Assembly: GCF_017591435.1 (NCBI RefSeq)
Contig: NC_059278.1
Coordinates: 4,507,144 to 4,571,143 of the forward strand
Direction: 5' to 3'
DNA length: 64,000 nucleotides
DNA from: Portunus trituberculatus
Lineage: Eukaryota > Arthropoda > Malacostraca > Decapoda > Portunidae
Positions 1-14,130 of this stretch are shown piece by piece (the stretch's first letter is position 1; each line of letters begins with the position of its first letter). Below the pieces are notes generated by a model. The model did not search any database. It was not told the DNA's origin and worked only from the letters and a program-made list of their open reading frames with translations. The position numbers were made by a program, and so were the translations under genes.

Positions 1-126
1 ATTCTAGCTGCCCTCAACAGCTCACCGAACCCTCTTGAACACGCCTCCGCTCCCTCTTCCTCTCACTCTATTTTTTCTTCTTCAGGGATTTTAGAATAAA
101 TGGTATTAGCACGAAAGTAGCAGTAC

Positions 127-127
127 C

Positions 128-172
<45 letters not shown>

Positions 173-187
173 TGTTGTTGTTGTAGT
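127..187. repeat. (AGT)n then (GTT)n trinucleotide tract
   Basis: About 15 AGT units followed by a few GTT units. Confidence 0.95.
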
Positions 188-396
188 AAAAGTAGTAGAA
201 GTTGTAATAGTAGCAGTGGTAATAGTAGTACTGTGTGAAAGTAGAGACGGAAGACGAGAGAAGGAAAGGAAGAGCAGAAAAAGAATAGGCTAAGTAGGAG
301 GAATAAGTGACTTAGATATGAAAGAGGGAATGTGAATAGTATTTTGTTACATTATTTTTTTTACATTCAAGATTTCTTATGAAGTGATGACTCGTC

Positions 397-400
<4 letters not shown>

Positions 401-451
<51 letters not shown>
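401..451. repeat. (GA)n microsatellite
   Basis: Perfect GA tract of 51 bp. Confidence 0.97.
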
Positions 452-454
<3 letters not shown>

Positions 455-962
455 TTGAAGGGGGGGCTTTCTGGACACTTTCAAATTCCAAGTACCAGCT
501 GGGTTCCAGTTACTCAGAGGCAGCGAGTCCCTTTGTCTTTCCCTCACTCTCCTCTGCTTCTGGCAACACTTTCCCTTCCCGAAGTTCTGCCCTTTCGAAA
601 ATCTATTTCAACTAAACCCTGCACTGCCACAATTTTCTGTTCTAAGAGACAACGAAAAGCTACGGAAAGTGAAGTTATTTTGATATTTCGATTGGCAAAT
701 CATAACAGAGAACTTCGGATGTTTCCTTACTTTCCATGTGACGTTAAGCACTGTATGGCGGGGAATTATATTATTCTATTATTACTGCATCATAAGGCCC
801 CAAGAGTCTCCAGAGAGAATATCTATACAAAGCCTCAAATTGTTCAGTGCTACACTACCGTACGATAACACACTGGCTGCCGAGTGACGAATTATCAGTG
901 TTTGGGAAGCATTAAACTCCGTATGAAAGGCAAACAAACGTTACCTCCTTTGAAGCAGATAA

Positions 963-964
<2 letters not shown>
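452..964. other. Non-coding stretch
   Basis: Non-repetitive sequence with one open frame (455-868, 137 codons) of no recognisable family and no splice or codon signal; I do not call a gene. Confidence 0.5.

Positions 965-996
<32 letters not shown>
965..996. repeat. (CA)n microsatellite abutting SINE copy 1
   Basis: Perfect CA tract ending exactly where the tRNA-Val-like SINE head starts. Confidence 0.96.
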
Positions 997-997
<1 letters not shown>

Positions 998-1272
998 GTG
1001 TAGTGTAGTGGTTAGCACGCTCGACTCACAATCGAGAGGCCCGGGTTCGAGTCCCGGTAAGCGGCGAGGCAAATGGGCAAGCCTCTTAATGTGTGGCCCC
1101 TGTTCACCTAGCAGTAAAATAGGTACGGGATGTAACTCGAGGGTTTGTGGCCTCGCTTTCCCGTTGTGCGGAGTGTGTTGTGGTCTCAGTCGGTCTATGA
1201 GCTCTGAGCTCGCTCCGTAATGGGGAAGACTGGCTGGGTGACCAGCGGACGACCGAGGTGAATTATACATAC
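997..1272 (+). mobile_element. SINE with tRNA-Val(CAC)-like head, copy 1
   Basis: Directly follows (CA)n. A-box TAGTGTAGTGGTTAGCACGC, anticodon arm CTCGA-CTCACAA-TCGAG (anticodon CAC), B-box GGTTCGAGTCC at 1044-1054. The unrelated body contains CCCCTGTTCACCTAGCAG, GGTACGGGATGTAACTCGAG and GCTCTGAGCTCGCTCCGTA, and ends GACCGAGGTGAATTATACATAC. The pol III promoter boxes look intact. Confidence 0.85.
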
Positions 1273-1756
1273 AGTTGCCGGTTGAGTGTTGTGGCGCTCT
1301 CTCCGTTATGGACCGAATGGCGTGCATGATGTGCTGTTAGGTAGGAATTATATGCAGTTATCTGTAATGCATGGCCTTCCCGCTTTCCTTCTGGCTGTAT
1401 GTTTGCTTACTGCCATGTTTCTCCGAAGAGGAAATGAGAACAAAAGTATATGGGGATAAGTGAAATACAAAGACGGAAAGAAAGAAGGAAGAATAGGTTT
1501 GATAAATAATGTGAGAGCCATGAAGAAGAGACAAGTTTTACTCGTTAAGATGAATGCATATTTAAGTAGCGGAAGACAGGCAGACAGGAAAACACGCGGA
1601 CTGGTTGGCGAGTCGGGTAATGCAGACTGTGAGATAGACAGTATATAGACAAAAATGAGCTAAAGATATGACGTAGATCATTATATAAGTCGTTTCTTAA
1701 TATGCATTATTGGAGCTTATTACAAATAGCCTCTTAAAAGCCATTAGATTTGTTTT

Positions 1757-1986
1757 CTTTTTTTATTATTTATACCATGTGGGCTTTTTCACTGGAATTA
1801 ATAACCTAAAGGGGATACTTTTTGGGTATCTCCTATCTCAAAGCCCACCCGCTAGGAAACCGTTGCCCCGAGTGAGGAAGCCCAACCTACACTCGGAACG
1901 TGGACAGGATTCGAACCCGTGCGCTTGTAGACCTCTCGGACTCCAAAGCACGCATGGTTCCACTGTACATACCACGGCGGCCCCTG
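1757..1986 (-). mobile_element. SINE with tRNA-Ser-like head, copy 1
   Basis: Minus strand: GCCGCCGTGGTA head (here with a few extra bases), AGTGGAACCATGCGTGC, a long variable-arm-like GGTCTACAAGCGCAC and B-box GGGTTCGAATCC. The body follows with GTGTAGGTTGGGCTTCCTCA and TTTCCTAGCGGGTGGGCTTT, ending in an A-rich ATAATAAAA tail. The long variable arm suggests a class II (Ser-type) tRNA ancestor. Confidence 0.82.
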
Positions 1987-2534
1987 TTCCTTTCCTTTGT
2001 GTAAATGTCTGGTGATAAAAGCAACATTTTTTCCATCATCTGTCGCGTCGCTAGTGGTGGATGCCTCATATTACTTCGTTCTATATTGGTGCCTCGTATT
2101 GCTACCATTTGTATTCATTGGTAATCGCTGGTAAAGGTCATCGGATTACCTAACAAACAAACCTAAGTCAGAAGAGTAATCAGATGCGCTCACGACAAAG
2201 ATGGAGGTGGTGACAAGGTGTGACGTGTTGCTATTGTGGCTCTAAAGGTCGGAGCGCCACAAAGGTCATCTCGCACATGCCCCTGGCTCAGTAAAGCTAG
2301 AGAGACATGCGTGAGTATGAGACAAACGACGCACGTCAATCAAGAGGTATGTCAGGTCACCAATACATGTTGTTATTTTACCTGGTGAGTTATTGAGTCC
2401 ATGCATCATAACTCTGAGCCTCCGCCTTGTTTATTGGTGGGTCTGCGGTGACTGATGATAAGGATGAGAATTTACGTCGGGAAATTGATTACCCTTTTGT
2501 TTATGTCTCAGTCTATTTGTTTGTTTGTATCCGT

Positions 2535-2687
<153 letters not shown>

Positions 2688-2879
2688 TCCAGCAAGTCAC
2701 GTTGCAAAGTGAGGTGTTTCCATGCGTGGGGGAGGCACGTGGCTCTCTACACTCTGTGCCTGCCCCTTTGCTTGCCTCCCGCCTCGCCGCCTCGCCGCCT
2801 CCCTCTTGCATGCTGCCTCACTGTTCATCTTCCCTGCCTGCCCCGCCTCACTTGTTGCAATCCAGCTTGCTCTCTGAAG

Positions 2880-2881
<2 letters not shown>

Positions 2882-2924
<43 letters not shown>
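2882..2924. repeat. (GA)n microsatellite
   Basis: Perfect GA tract. Confidence 0.96.
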
Positions 2925-2928
<4 letters not shown>

Positions 2929-3314
2929 GGATGTAATGAAAACAAAGATAAAGAAATGCAATGTAACGTTAGGAAACAAAAGTAGTAATAACAATGGTAT
3001 ATGAAAGCGACAATAGCAGGCGAATATGACAGACAAGAATAGACAGACAATAGAAAAACATAGACGAAGGCAGACAGGCAGAGTGGACGGCTGGGAGGGA
3101 AGAACAATGCACATTTTTTTATTTATAGTATGGCCTGAAATGTGATGCAAATTGTGTTAAATTTGGTGAATGTGAGGTGTCGGCAAAGATGTAATAAAAT
3201 ATGAGCCTGGCGCGTGCATCTTGGCACTAAATTCCTGACTACTCGTAAATCTTTCAGGAAATGGAGTGATAATGAAAGGAGATTTCAATATTGGGTTTTA
3301 CTATAGGTCTTTGT

Positions 3315-3341
3315 TGTGTGTGTGTGTGTGTGTGTGTGTGT
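3315..3341. repeat. (GT)n microsatellite
   Basis: Short GT tract. Confidence 0.93.
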
Positions 3342-3793
3342 AGTTCTGTGAGTAGTATATATATAAACTTTTATTGACATTTAACCAGTTTGATCGAGTT
3401 GGTGCTGTGTATCCGACGTAATTTTTCGGCTTGGCATTTTTCTCCTGCAATAACTGGAAGTGGTGAGAAAGAGGTCGGCGAGTTGGAACACCGGGGGTTT
3501 TCCTAGCGTGAACTGAAACGCCGAACTTTGCTGTTGCTTCTTCAAAAATATATTCGAAGCGTCGAACTGAAACGTCCACAAATTGGCGAAGCGTTCTGTG
3601 CACATTTGTAGTGATGAAGTAATGCACTCCCATCACCACGTACAAATGGTTTTAATTACTGAATTGAATTGAGCCAAATTAAATTCATTGATACACTCAG
3701 ACTTAGGAGGTCATGTCATCATTGCCGTATACTTTTCTTTACCTACCTTTATGTTTTTCCTTGTTATTCCAAATTAGTCTTGTGTTCCAACTA

Positions 3794-4004
3794 TTGACCC
3801 TTTCAGTACCATGACATTTTCACATTCATTCTGGTTATTATTTGGTAATTTTATATAGCTTTCGAAACTTATGTGTGGGTTAAAAGAGTGAAGACTATGC
3901 CCATTAATCAGCTAACCTCTATAGACCCTTCCTAATATCTATAAAATCGTCTAATCATAGCCAAAACTGAAAATAAACATGCGTAGTAGTACTGAAGGGG
4001 TTAA
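3794..4004 (+). mobile_element. TTAA-flanked MITE, copy 1
   Basis: A 211-bp non-coding element with inverted ends: TTGACCCTTTCAGTAC on the left and GTACTGAAGGGGTTAA on the right. The interior matches the element at 36075-36288 along its length (for example ttcattctg, ctatttggt and gagtgaagactatgcccat). A TTAA at both ends (one mutated to TTGA) and CCC-starting termini are typical of piggyBac-type non-autonomous elements; this assignment is inferred. Confidence 0.75.
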
Positions 4005-4189
4005 TGTCATTTGTCCTTCATATTCTCATGCTTTATATATTGCAATACATTTGATATCACCATGTGCGAAATTAGATGGAAAATGTAGGACGTGTCGTGC
4101 CTGAAGTTTTCCATAACGTTTTGCATTAACTGCCTTGTGCTAAAAGTGTGTAGGTGAGGATGATGGATAGGAGAAATATATTATAACTA

Positions 4190-5139
<950 letters not shown>

Positions 5140-5203
<64 letters not shown>
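5140..5203. repeat. (GA)n microsatellite
   Basis: Perfect GA tract; followed to about 5380 by a degenerate (CAGA)n-type stretch of cagacaga and aacagac words. Confidence 0.95.
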
Positions 5204-5205
<2 letters not shown>

Positions 5206-5407
5206 AAGACCGCAAACACACACACACACAAATAGACATTTTCACTAAAACACAGATAGGTAGGCGGGTAGACAGACAAACAGACAAACAGACAGAAACA
5301 GATAGACAGACAGATAGGCAGGCAGGCAAGCAGTGAAAAAGGCGGACAACAGACAGACCAACAAACAGACTGACAGACAAGAGAAAAGAGTGTCTAGTGG
5401 AGTAAAA

Positions 5408-5411
<4 letters not shown>

Positions 5412-5473
<62 letters not shown>
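5412..5473. repeat. (TC)n microsatellite
   Basis: Perfect TC tract. Confidence 0.96.
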
Positions 5474-5967
5474 GCCCGTTATCTTTATTAAAACTTTTTG
5501 GATACATATTTATCGTTCTTGCCATTTTCATGATATTAAAATTCCCGACCTTTCACGTTCTACATTTTCTGCACTGATCAAACACTTATTAACGAGCGAC
5601 TGGCTGGCGTCCTCACTGAAGTATAGGCGTATAAACATATTCATGCTATTAAATCTGTACGCATGCGATGAAGTGTTAAAAGCGCTACAAATTATTCAGA
5701 AGGGTTTTGATGGATGATGTATTGTACTCTTTGTCTTCTGAGTTTCTGGTGCATTGCGTTTGTTACTGACGCTAAATTTGGAATGAAGTCCGTGTGGTCA
5801 GTGGTGCAGATTCGACGGAGAAATGGTGACAGGAAGAAGTTTATGGTTAATTTGTTTTATTTTTTTTTTTTCATTTTTTTTATTCTCTTTAATTAATTTG
5901 TTTATTCTGGTCTATTTATCGATTTATTTATCTATTTATTGTTATATTTATTTGTCTATTGTTGTGA

Positions 5968-5971
<4 letters not shown>
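5474..5971. other. Non-coding stretch
   Basis: A/T-rich unique sequence ending in poly-T and ttta-type runs. Nothing recognised. Confidence 0.5.

Positions 5972-6000
<29 letters not shown>
5972..6000. repeat. (GT)n microsatellite
   Basis: Short GT tract about 40 bp before a tRNA-Ser-type SINE. Confidence 0.94.
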
Positions 6001-6002
<2 letters not shown>

Positions 6003-6037
6003 TTACCATCAGTATCCATTCGTATTGCGTTATATAC

Positions 6038-6248
6038 TTTTTTTTTTATTTATACCATGTGGGCTTTTCACGGGAATTTATGGGCTAAAAGGGATACTCT
6101 TTGGGGTACCTCCTATCTCAAAGCCCACCCGCTAGGAAACCGTGGCCCCGAGTGAGGAAGCCCAACCTACATTCGGACCGTGGACAGGATACGAATCCGT
6201 GCGCTTGGAAACCCCTCGGACACCAAAGCGCGCATGGTTCCACTGTAT
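6038..6248 (-). mobile_element. SINE with tRNA-Ser-like head, copy 2 (head truncated)
   Basis: Same element and orientation as the copy at 1757-1986. The first bases of the tRNA head are missing: the match stops after the CCACTGTA equivalent and unrelated sequence follows at 6249. The B-box is mutated (GGATTCGTATCC). The A-rich tail lies at 6038-6052. Confidence 0.82.
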
Positions 6249-6390
6249 CTTTCACCGAATCGACTATAAGTTGTTTTGACAATTAATCATTTACGTTTGA
6301 ACATAAACTACAAATAGATCATCCTACCTATATTATATTGGTATTTTTGTTTTATCTTATAGAAATAAATTTTAACAACATAATATGACT

Positions 6391-6903
<513 letters not shown>

Positions 6904-7143
6904 TTTTTTTTTTTTTTTTTTTTTTTTGCCCATACCATGTGGGCTTTTCACAGGAATTTCTGGGTTAAAGGAGATACTTTTTTGTGGTACCTCCTATCTC
7001 AAAGCCCACCCGCTAGGAAACCGTTGCCCCGAGTGAGGAAGCCCAACCTACACTCGGAACGTGGACAGGATTCGAACCCGTGCGCTTGGAGACCCCTCGA
7101 ACCCCAAAGCACGCATGGTTCCACTGTACCACGGCGGCCCCTG
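6904..7143 (-). mobile_element. SINE with tRNA-Ser-like head, copy 3
   Basis: A complete copy, from GGGGCCGCCGTGGTACAGTG on the minus strand to a long oligo-A tail (T run at 6904-6927 on plus). GGGTTCGAATCC is intact. Body segment GTGGGCTTT is complementary to AAAGCCCAC close to the tail, giving a possible long-range stem. Confidence 0.86.
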
Positions 7144-7208
7144 TTGACTTTTGTAACACTTTTCTTCTCTCCTGACATTTTTTTTTTTTTTTTTTTTATT
7201 TATTTTTA

Positions 7209-7215
7209 GAGAGAG

Positions 7216-7303
<88 letters not shown>
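7209..7303. repeat. (GA)n(GT)n microsatellite
   Basis: Short GA followed by about 85 bp of GT. Confidence 0.96.
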
Positions 7304-7304
<1 letters not shown>

Positions 7305-8287
7305 CCACGCGTAGGTGATAAAACAAATGACTGTGTCGGTGATTGATTTATTGCACTGACGCCCCGCATTAACGAGGTCATAATGGCGCCAGTCGCGTGG
7401 GTGAGGAGCATCAGGTGGATGAAGAACTGTGGATAGCTTGGCCAGAACTCCATAACAGTGGCGGTGGCGGCAGTGTGAGTCAATGCCCAACCTGCCAGAC
7501 TCAAACAATGGCTCGCCTCAACAACGTGCTTCACAGTCACATACGAAGAAAATAAACAAAGGACGTAGAAAACGGAGTGGCATTGGAGGAGAGTGAGGTA
7601 GTGAAGGAGGCCCTAATGAGGCTGAGGAAGCCGGTGGGAGCGATGAAGCATTGTCATGGTAAGGCAAGCTTCGCTGGAATATGGAAACAAATGATGATGA
7701 ATGGCGATGAAAGCAAAGTAGTTTTGTTTATGAAGTAGACTCTGGATCTGCATATACATGCAATAGTAGGTGAATACTTTATGGGAGCCATTGCAATCTG
7801 GGTAAGCCGCCAAACTGATTTAAAAACAGTCATGCATGTTTCCTTATTTCCAGTTAAATATGAAATTTTTATCAACTTTTGTTGAAGGTGGATTGAGTAT
7901 CCGTTACACAATTAGAGATTCATAAATTTGTACCTATGTACGTATGTGACATTTACTGCAACAGACAAGACCTGCAGTAAGTGCTCTACCTATTTCTACG
8001 TAATTCATTCCTCACGGAAGGAGGCTGACGGTTGATAGGACAAACTTTAGCCATATTTCATCAACTCAGTTCCCAGTTTGCTAAGTTTGAGAAGCAAAAA
8101 CGATGTTGCGAGCGGGGTCAGTCTAATTTCCTCAGCGGACTTCTGTTGCTGGGAGTATGCAGCGAGCGACCTCTGTACAGGACGCGGCCCTCACCGTAAC
8201 AGGACAAGGAAAGAAAAGAACAAACTATCAATCAATGGTTCTGTGTTGGTGTGCCGGCTGAGTGGGGATGAGAAAGCCAAGGCTAGA

Positions 8288-8289
<2 letters not shown>
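7304..8289. other. Unique stretch with weak open frames
   Basis: 7310-7540 has two overlapping minus-strand open frames of normal complexity that run into the (CA)n translation, with no known motif. The rest shows nothing recognisable. Confidence 0.45.
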
Positions 8290-8344
<55 letters not shown>

Positions 8345-8355
8345 TGTGTGTGTGT
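8290..8355. repeat. (GT)n microsatellite
   Basis: GT tract with one GAGT interruption. Confidence 0.95.
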
Positions 8356-8464
8356 CCCCGCTTTTGCCAGTTTCGTTGTTTTTTTATGATATCGTTTATC
8401 TTCACAGCGATGGGAGTGATTTTATTGAAGTGTCCTCTTCGTCACGCCTGTTCCACTCACCCTG

Positions 8465-8468
<4 letters not shown>

Positions 8469-8506
<38 letters not shown>

Positions 8507-8553
8507 ATATGTTTCTCTGCCTCATGCACTAATGGTCACGTTTGATTGTTCAG

Positions 8554-8604
<51 letters not shown>
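8469..8604. repeat. (GT)n and (CA)n facing each other
   Basis: GT tract 8469-8503, about 50 bp of ordinary sequence, then CA tract 8556-8604. As complementary repeats on one strand they could fold into a hairpin. Confidence 0.93.
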
Positions 8605-8610
<6 letters not shown>

Positions 8611-8721
8611 AACAAAGGGAGTGATTCTGTGTAAGTACGTTTGGAGACACTACTGACTTCCATTTCTAATACAATAACGTGCTTATACGCGTGCGCGTGT
8701 GCTTGTCTCTGTGTGTGTGTT

Positions 8722-9012
8722 TCACTGTTTGATCTGCTGCAGTCTCTGACGAGACAGCCAGACGTTACCCTACGGAACGAGCTCAGAGCTCATTATTTCC
8801 GATCTTCGGATAGGCCTGAGACCAGGCACACACCACACACCGGGACAACAAGGTCACAACTCCTCGATTTACATCCCGTACCTACTCACTGCTAGGTGAA
8901 CAGGGGCTACACGTGAAAGGAGACACACCCAAATATCTCCACCCGGCCGGGGAATCGAACCCCGGTCCTCTGGCTTGTGAAGCCAGCGCTCTAACCACTG
9001 AGCTACCGGGTG
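8722..9012 (-). mobile_element. SINE related to copies 1-2 but with a different tRNA head, copy 3
   Basis: Minus strand: full cloverleaf-like head with CACCCGG/CCGGGTG acceptor, GCTCAGTGGTTAGAGC D-arm, CTGGC-TTCACAA-GCCAG anticodon arm (CAC) and GGTTCGATTCC B-box. The body shares TAGCCCCTGTTCACCTAGCA, GGTACGGGATGTAA and CCGAAGATCGG with the others, but the 3' end differs (GTCTC-GTCA-GAGAC hairpin). TG/CA tracts lie at both ends. A genuine tRNA gene is unlikely because the SINE body follows. Confidence 0.82.
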
Positions 9013-9052
9013 TGTGTGTGTGTGTGCGTGTGCGTGTGTGTGTGTGTGTGTG
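9013..9052. repeat. (TG)n abutting SINE copy 3
   Basis: TG tract with GCG interruptions starting where the SINE head ends. Confidence 0.93.
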
Positions 9053-9580
9053 AGGACAATATTGTAAATAAGGCGTGTGAGATGAGTTGTGACGGAGATA
9101 AATGAGGGTAAATGCTTTGATCTTGTGTATCGAGGTAGCCGTCTTTGAAGTTGTGTGATGCGTACCTTCATAATTGTCAGCTTGTCTCCCTTTATATCGG
9201 CCGAAGCCTTTCCTGGCCTCTACAGTTGAGGCTCGGATGTGAAACGCTAAGGATACTCATTAAAGTTTACATGAAATATATTTTTGTTGCACCTTCAATG
9301 CACAAGATAAGAATAATGATATATAATGATTTTTACTGACGCTGGACCTTCACAAGATGACTTATACATATAAAGAAAAATGAATATGGGAAATAGAAAT
9401 AAACTAGCATTTGTTATTGTGATAAAGAAGGAGACGAGGATGTATTATGATAGTGTTTTGGTCCTTTTGTCTCAGCTGCGTCATATTCATCGCCCTGCAA
9501 AATGTATGTTGTAAGCAAACAGTACATCACGGGTGTCAAAGTTTAGTGTCATTAATTGTTTCGCTCAGATATTTGTGAAG

Positions 9581-9584
<4 letters not shown>
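9053..9584. other. Non-coding stretch
   Basis: A/T-rich unique sequence; no gene signal. Confidence 0.5.

Positions 9585-9648
<64 letters not shown>
9585..9648. repeat. (CA)n(GA)n microsatellite
   Basis: CA then GA, perfect halves. Confidence 0.96.
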
Positions 9649-10266
<618 letters not shown>

Positions 10267-10267
10267 C

Positions 10268-10545
10268 CGCGTAGTGTAGTGGTTAGCACGCTCGCCTCAC
10301 AAGCGAGAGGGCCGGGTTCGAGTCCCGGCGCGGCGAGGCAAATGGGCAAGCTCTTAATGTGTAGCCCCTGTTCACCTAGCAGTAAATAGGTACGGGATGT
10401 AACTCGAGGGATTGTGGCCTCGCTTTCCCGGTGTGTGGAGTGTGTTGTGGTCTCAGTCCTACCCGAAGATCGGTCTATGAGCTCTGAGCTCGCTCCGTAA
10501 TGGGGAAGATTGGCTGGGTGACCAGCGGACGACCGAGGTGAATTA
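10268..10545 (+). mobile_element. SINE with tRNA-Val(CAC)-like head, copy 2
   Basis: Preceded by (TC)n(CA)n and followed by (AC)n at 10545-10560. Head TAGTGTAGTGGTTAGCACGC, anticodon arm CTCGC-CTCACAA-GCGAG, B-box GGTTCGAGTCC, same body as copy 1 and the same end GACCGAGGTGAATTACAC. This is the best preserved copy. Confidence 0.87.
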
Positions 10546-10560
10546 CACACACACACACAC

Positions 10561-11605
10561 TTTTTTCCTTCCTTCCTTCCTTCCTTCCCATGTCCGCGTC
10601 CACCTCATCCTTTATTGTCGTCCTTTCCCTTTTTCTTCCATCTCGGCCCATTTCGCCCCATCCCATCACACTTTTCCTCCCTCGTATCCCTTGCCTCTCC
10701 TACCTGCACTCCCTCTCTCCTCACGCCCACGACATACAGCCAGCAGGGGAACCGTACATTTTCTCAGAGAACGTATTAGGTCCCGTATCCTTTTGTGCAC
10801 TGTACCTTTTGTTTCCTTTCTTTTACCCTGAGCAGTCCCATGTTTTCTGTGTTGTTGTTTACACGGATACGGTTTGGAAAAGGTATATTTCTGGTATGAT
10901 TTTATGTATATATTAGTTTCTTCTTCACTTAGTTACTATATTGGGTGATATGGCCGTGGCTTCGAGGTATGTGATAGGGTGAGTGGAGGTGATAGCACTA
11001 AGTAACCAACACACTCTTATCAGCCAGACGCCTTCCCTTCCTCCGTTCCCTGCCACTTCACTTTCCTTCGCAGAACCTTGCTGTATCTCATTCCCGTCCT
11101 GTAAATCGCATCTTACCTACAGTGATGCAATAACATTCCCCGCCTCACCGGTCATAGCCACATGCGGAAACGTATACACAATATAATATCGTAAACGCTG
11201 CAGCACAAACCAGCACATCCCCAACGTACGGTAATGCAATAGTCTTTCTCCTCCTTGCCGACCATTGTTACAGCCAAGTTGTTGCGAAAACCGTACATGA
11301 TATAAACTAGTTGGAGGTGTTAACATACATACAGTTGCCGACCATGCCACAATTGTCTACTGTGCCAGAGATACAAGTGGTTATGAGCCGGCCAAAGAGC
11401 AGCAGACAATAAGCGTAGCATAAAGCTTGATGATCTGAGCCCAGGAGATGGTAGGCGCAGTGAACAGTGAGAGGCACCACACAGGGGAGGGAAGGAGGCG
11501 ATTGAAAAAGTTTGCAGGAAGAACTTGGCAGAGATGGGCATGGTGCCGTGACTCATGGACAAGTTTGGTGAGGCCTTTGTCCAGCAGCAGACTTGTAATG
11601 ACTCA

Positions 11606-11608
<3 letters not shown>
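10561..11608. other. Non-coding stretch with (TTCC)n and C/T-rich part
   Basis: 10565-10590 is (TTCC)n and 10600-10730 is pyrimidine-rich. Between about 11120 and 11350 two or three diverged copies of a roughly 100-bp segment (atgcaata...gaccat...cgtacatgatata) seem present. No coding signal. Confidence 0.45.

Positions 11609-11670
<62 letters not shown>
11609..11670. repeat. (GT)n microsatellite
   Basis: Perfect GT tract. Confidence 0.96.
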
Positions 11671-11672
<2 letters not shown>

Positions 11673-12295
11673 CGCGCAAGGTATCACCCTCCTCTTATAA
11701 AATTTGCAGTCTGTATACAAGAACATATTATATTAACAACAAAAAGAATAATGATCGGAATGGTATAACAATCTGTCGGTGCATGGCCTCTTTTCCTCCA
11801 CGTCCAGGAAGTTAATAACAGTGATGGGTTACGCAACCTCCTCACTGAACTCATCATTTAACTCTCCAGCTTGCTGTAATGATCCCTTCAACTTTTCATT
11901 TGTTTTATAGTGATTCATCTTTGAAGAGCTGAAGTGTCCACTGAGATAAAGATTAGTGTGCCTTGTTGCATGTTCAGCTTTCACGAGAGAACTGCCTGGA
12001 GAATGTGATGGCGGGTCTTTAGACTGACGCGAAAACTCATTCCTCTCCTTCGCCCGCTATGAGTATGTCTCTCCGTATCATTAAAGAAAAGTCGCATTTT
12101 CCTAACGTTGATAAAAGTTTCCCCATTCATCTTCCTCTGACCTCTTTGCCTTTTTATATCCTTTATTTGCGCCGTATTTCCATTGTACTTTCTTGTTTCC
12201 CGGAGAAAAGTTTCTAATAAAAATAGGTTTATGAAAATTTCTCTACCATTTTCTTCTCTCGTTTCACAGTTTTTCTTTAATTATCTCCACAGTCT

Positions 12296-12298
<3 letters not shown>
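11671..12298. other. Non-coding stretch
   Basis: Unique sequence, nothing recognised. Confidence 0.5.

Positions 12299-12353
<55 letters not shown>
12299..12353. repeat. (TC)n microsatellite
   Basis: Perfect TC tract. Confidence 0.96.
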
Positions 12354-12357
<4 letters not shown>

Positions 12358-12413
12358 GTCTGACTGAGGTTTTCTCTTTGTATCTGTCCATTTACAGACT
12401 CTTTCTTTGAGTG

Positions 12414-12575
<162 letters not shown>

Positions 12576-12822
12576 TGCTTACATGTGTGGGTGGTTTGTT
12601 TGTGTGTTTGTGTCTCCTTATATGTCTCTTTTTCATCCTCCGCCTTAATCTTCACCTCCATCATCTTAACCATCACCGCAATCTCTTCCTACTCCTCCAC
12701 CACCACCACCACCACCACTAGTCAAGGATTTCACAGCACCCTTTGGCTTTTTCTCAGAGAGACAATAACGGAGAAAACAATTACAGGAGATGAAGGGCGA
12801 GACGTAGTAGGGAAGAGTGGGC

Positions 12823-12826
<4 letters not shown>

Positions 12827-12881
<55 letters not shown>
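12827..12881. repeat. (GA)n microsatellite
   Basis: Perfect GA tract. Confidence 0.96.
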
Positions 12882-12885
<4 letters not shown>

Positions 12886-13377
12886 GGGAGGCAGAGGACG
12901 AGAAGAGATGGGAAATGGATAAAGGGTAGGTCTATATTTATGGATTGTTTCAGCTCTGGATGTCTTTTTTCATGCCGTTTTTTCTTCAATATTCAGTTTT
13001 TTTTTTTTTTTATCATCTATTTCTCCAATGTTTTTTTTTTTTGTATATATTTGTGCACTCTCGTTTAAGGTTTAGTTATCATATATTAGTATCTTTCTAT
13101 ATCGGTTATGCAATCTCTATCCTTTCTTTCCTTCTCTGCAATACATTTTGTTATTTTTGTATTTTTACGACATATTTCTGGTGTCTTTTTCAATATTTTT
13201 GTGATACTTTCCTCCTCGCCTTCCCTCGATACCGTGTCTTCCGTCGCCAAGGTTCAGATTAAGGTTCATTCATCCCTATCATCACCATTCTCTTTAAACC
13301 AATCACCACCATTATCTTAAAGCCACCTATCACGCTCCTTCGCCTCGCCTCCTTATCATCCCTTAAAAATAGGATAC

Positions 13378-13380
<3 letters not shown>
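12882..13380. other. T-rich non-coding stretch
   Basis: Several oligo-T runs (13001-13014, 13031-13042); nothing recognised. Confidence 0.5.

Positions 13381-13456
<76 letters not shown>
13381..13456. repeat. (TC)n microsatellite
   Basis: Perfect TC tract, close to MITE copy A. Confidence 0.96.
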
Positions 13457-13459
<3 letters not shown>

Positions 13460-13548
13460 AGAAAATAATGAAAAATCTTGTTCGAAATGCTAGCAAAAAT
13501 GAAAGAATATTTTGATGGGTTTTATGTCATCTTACTACTTCATCTGCC

Positions 13549-13761
13549 TTTGGTCCGTGTTCTTTTTTACCACGACAATTTCCCAAGGCCACAGAATTGA
13601 TTAGCTCTATTTACAAGAGTGTTTCTCCTTTTAATGGCGTAGAAATCTTGCTACTCTGCCTCTAGAGCCATATAACACCTTAAAAAGCTCTCGCATATTT
13701 AAATAAATCCTCTTCAAATAGTGGAGGTGAAACACAGGAGAGTTTGAGAATACGGGCCTTT
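13549..13761 (+). mobile_element. MITE with AGGCCCGTATT-type inverted ends, copy A
   Basis: Left end GGTCCGTGTTC, right end GAATACGGGCCTTTG, with the interior shared with copy B: ACCACGAC, CCACAGA, GATTAGC/GACTAGC, TTACAAGAGTGTTT, ATTCTGCCTCTAGA-like and ATTTAAATAAA. Non-coding. Superfamily unknown. Confidence 0.68.
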
Positions 13762-13904
13762 GTCTTGCATAATGGTATCCAAGATCTGGTTTCTCTTGAA
13801 TCTGTTCGTATGAGGTAGCCATGATTCCTTTGTGGAGTGTTTGTGTAACGAAGAACAAATCCTTGACCTTCTTTTCTATTTACTGTGGCATTAAAAGTGA
13901 GATA

Positions 13905-14130
13905 GAGGTCCGTATTGAGGAACGCTTTCCTTTCTCACCACGACTATTTTCCTAAGCCACAGAGATGACTAGCGGGAATTTCAAGAGTGTTTTTTCCTGT
14001 TTATAGTGTTGAATTTTTGTCATTCTGCCTCTAGAACCGTGAAAACACTATAAAAAACTCGTGTGAATTTAAATAAAACCTTTGAAAGAGAGGAAGTGAA
14101 CCAGAGAAGTGTTTGAAAATACGGGCCTTG
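13905..14130 (+). mobile_element. MITE with AGGCCCGTATT-type inverted ends, copy B
   Basis: Left end AGGTCCGTATTGAGG, right end AAAATACGGGCCTTGG. Aligns through its length with copy A just upstream, in the same orientation, 143 bp apart. The matching ends in inverted orientation are the basis for calling a transposon rather than a plain direct duplication. Confidence 0.68.

Noticed and set aside
8940..9012. Functional tRNA-Val(CAC) gene on the minus strand
   Set aside because: The cloverleaf is good, but an extra base lies between T-stem and acceptor and the SINE body shared with other copies follows directly.
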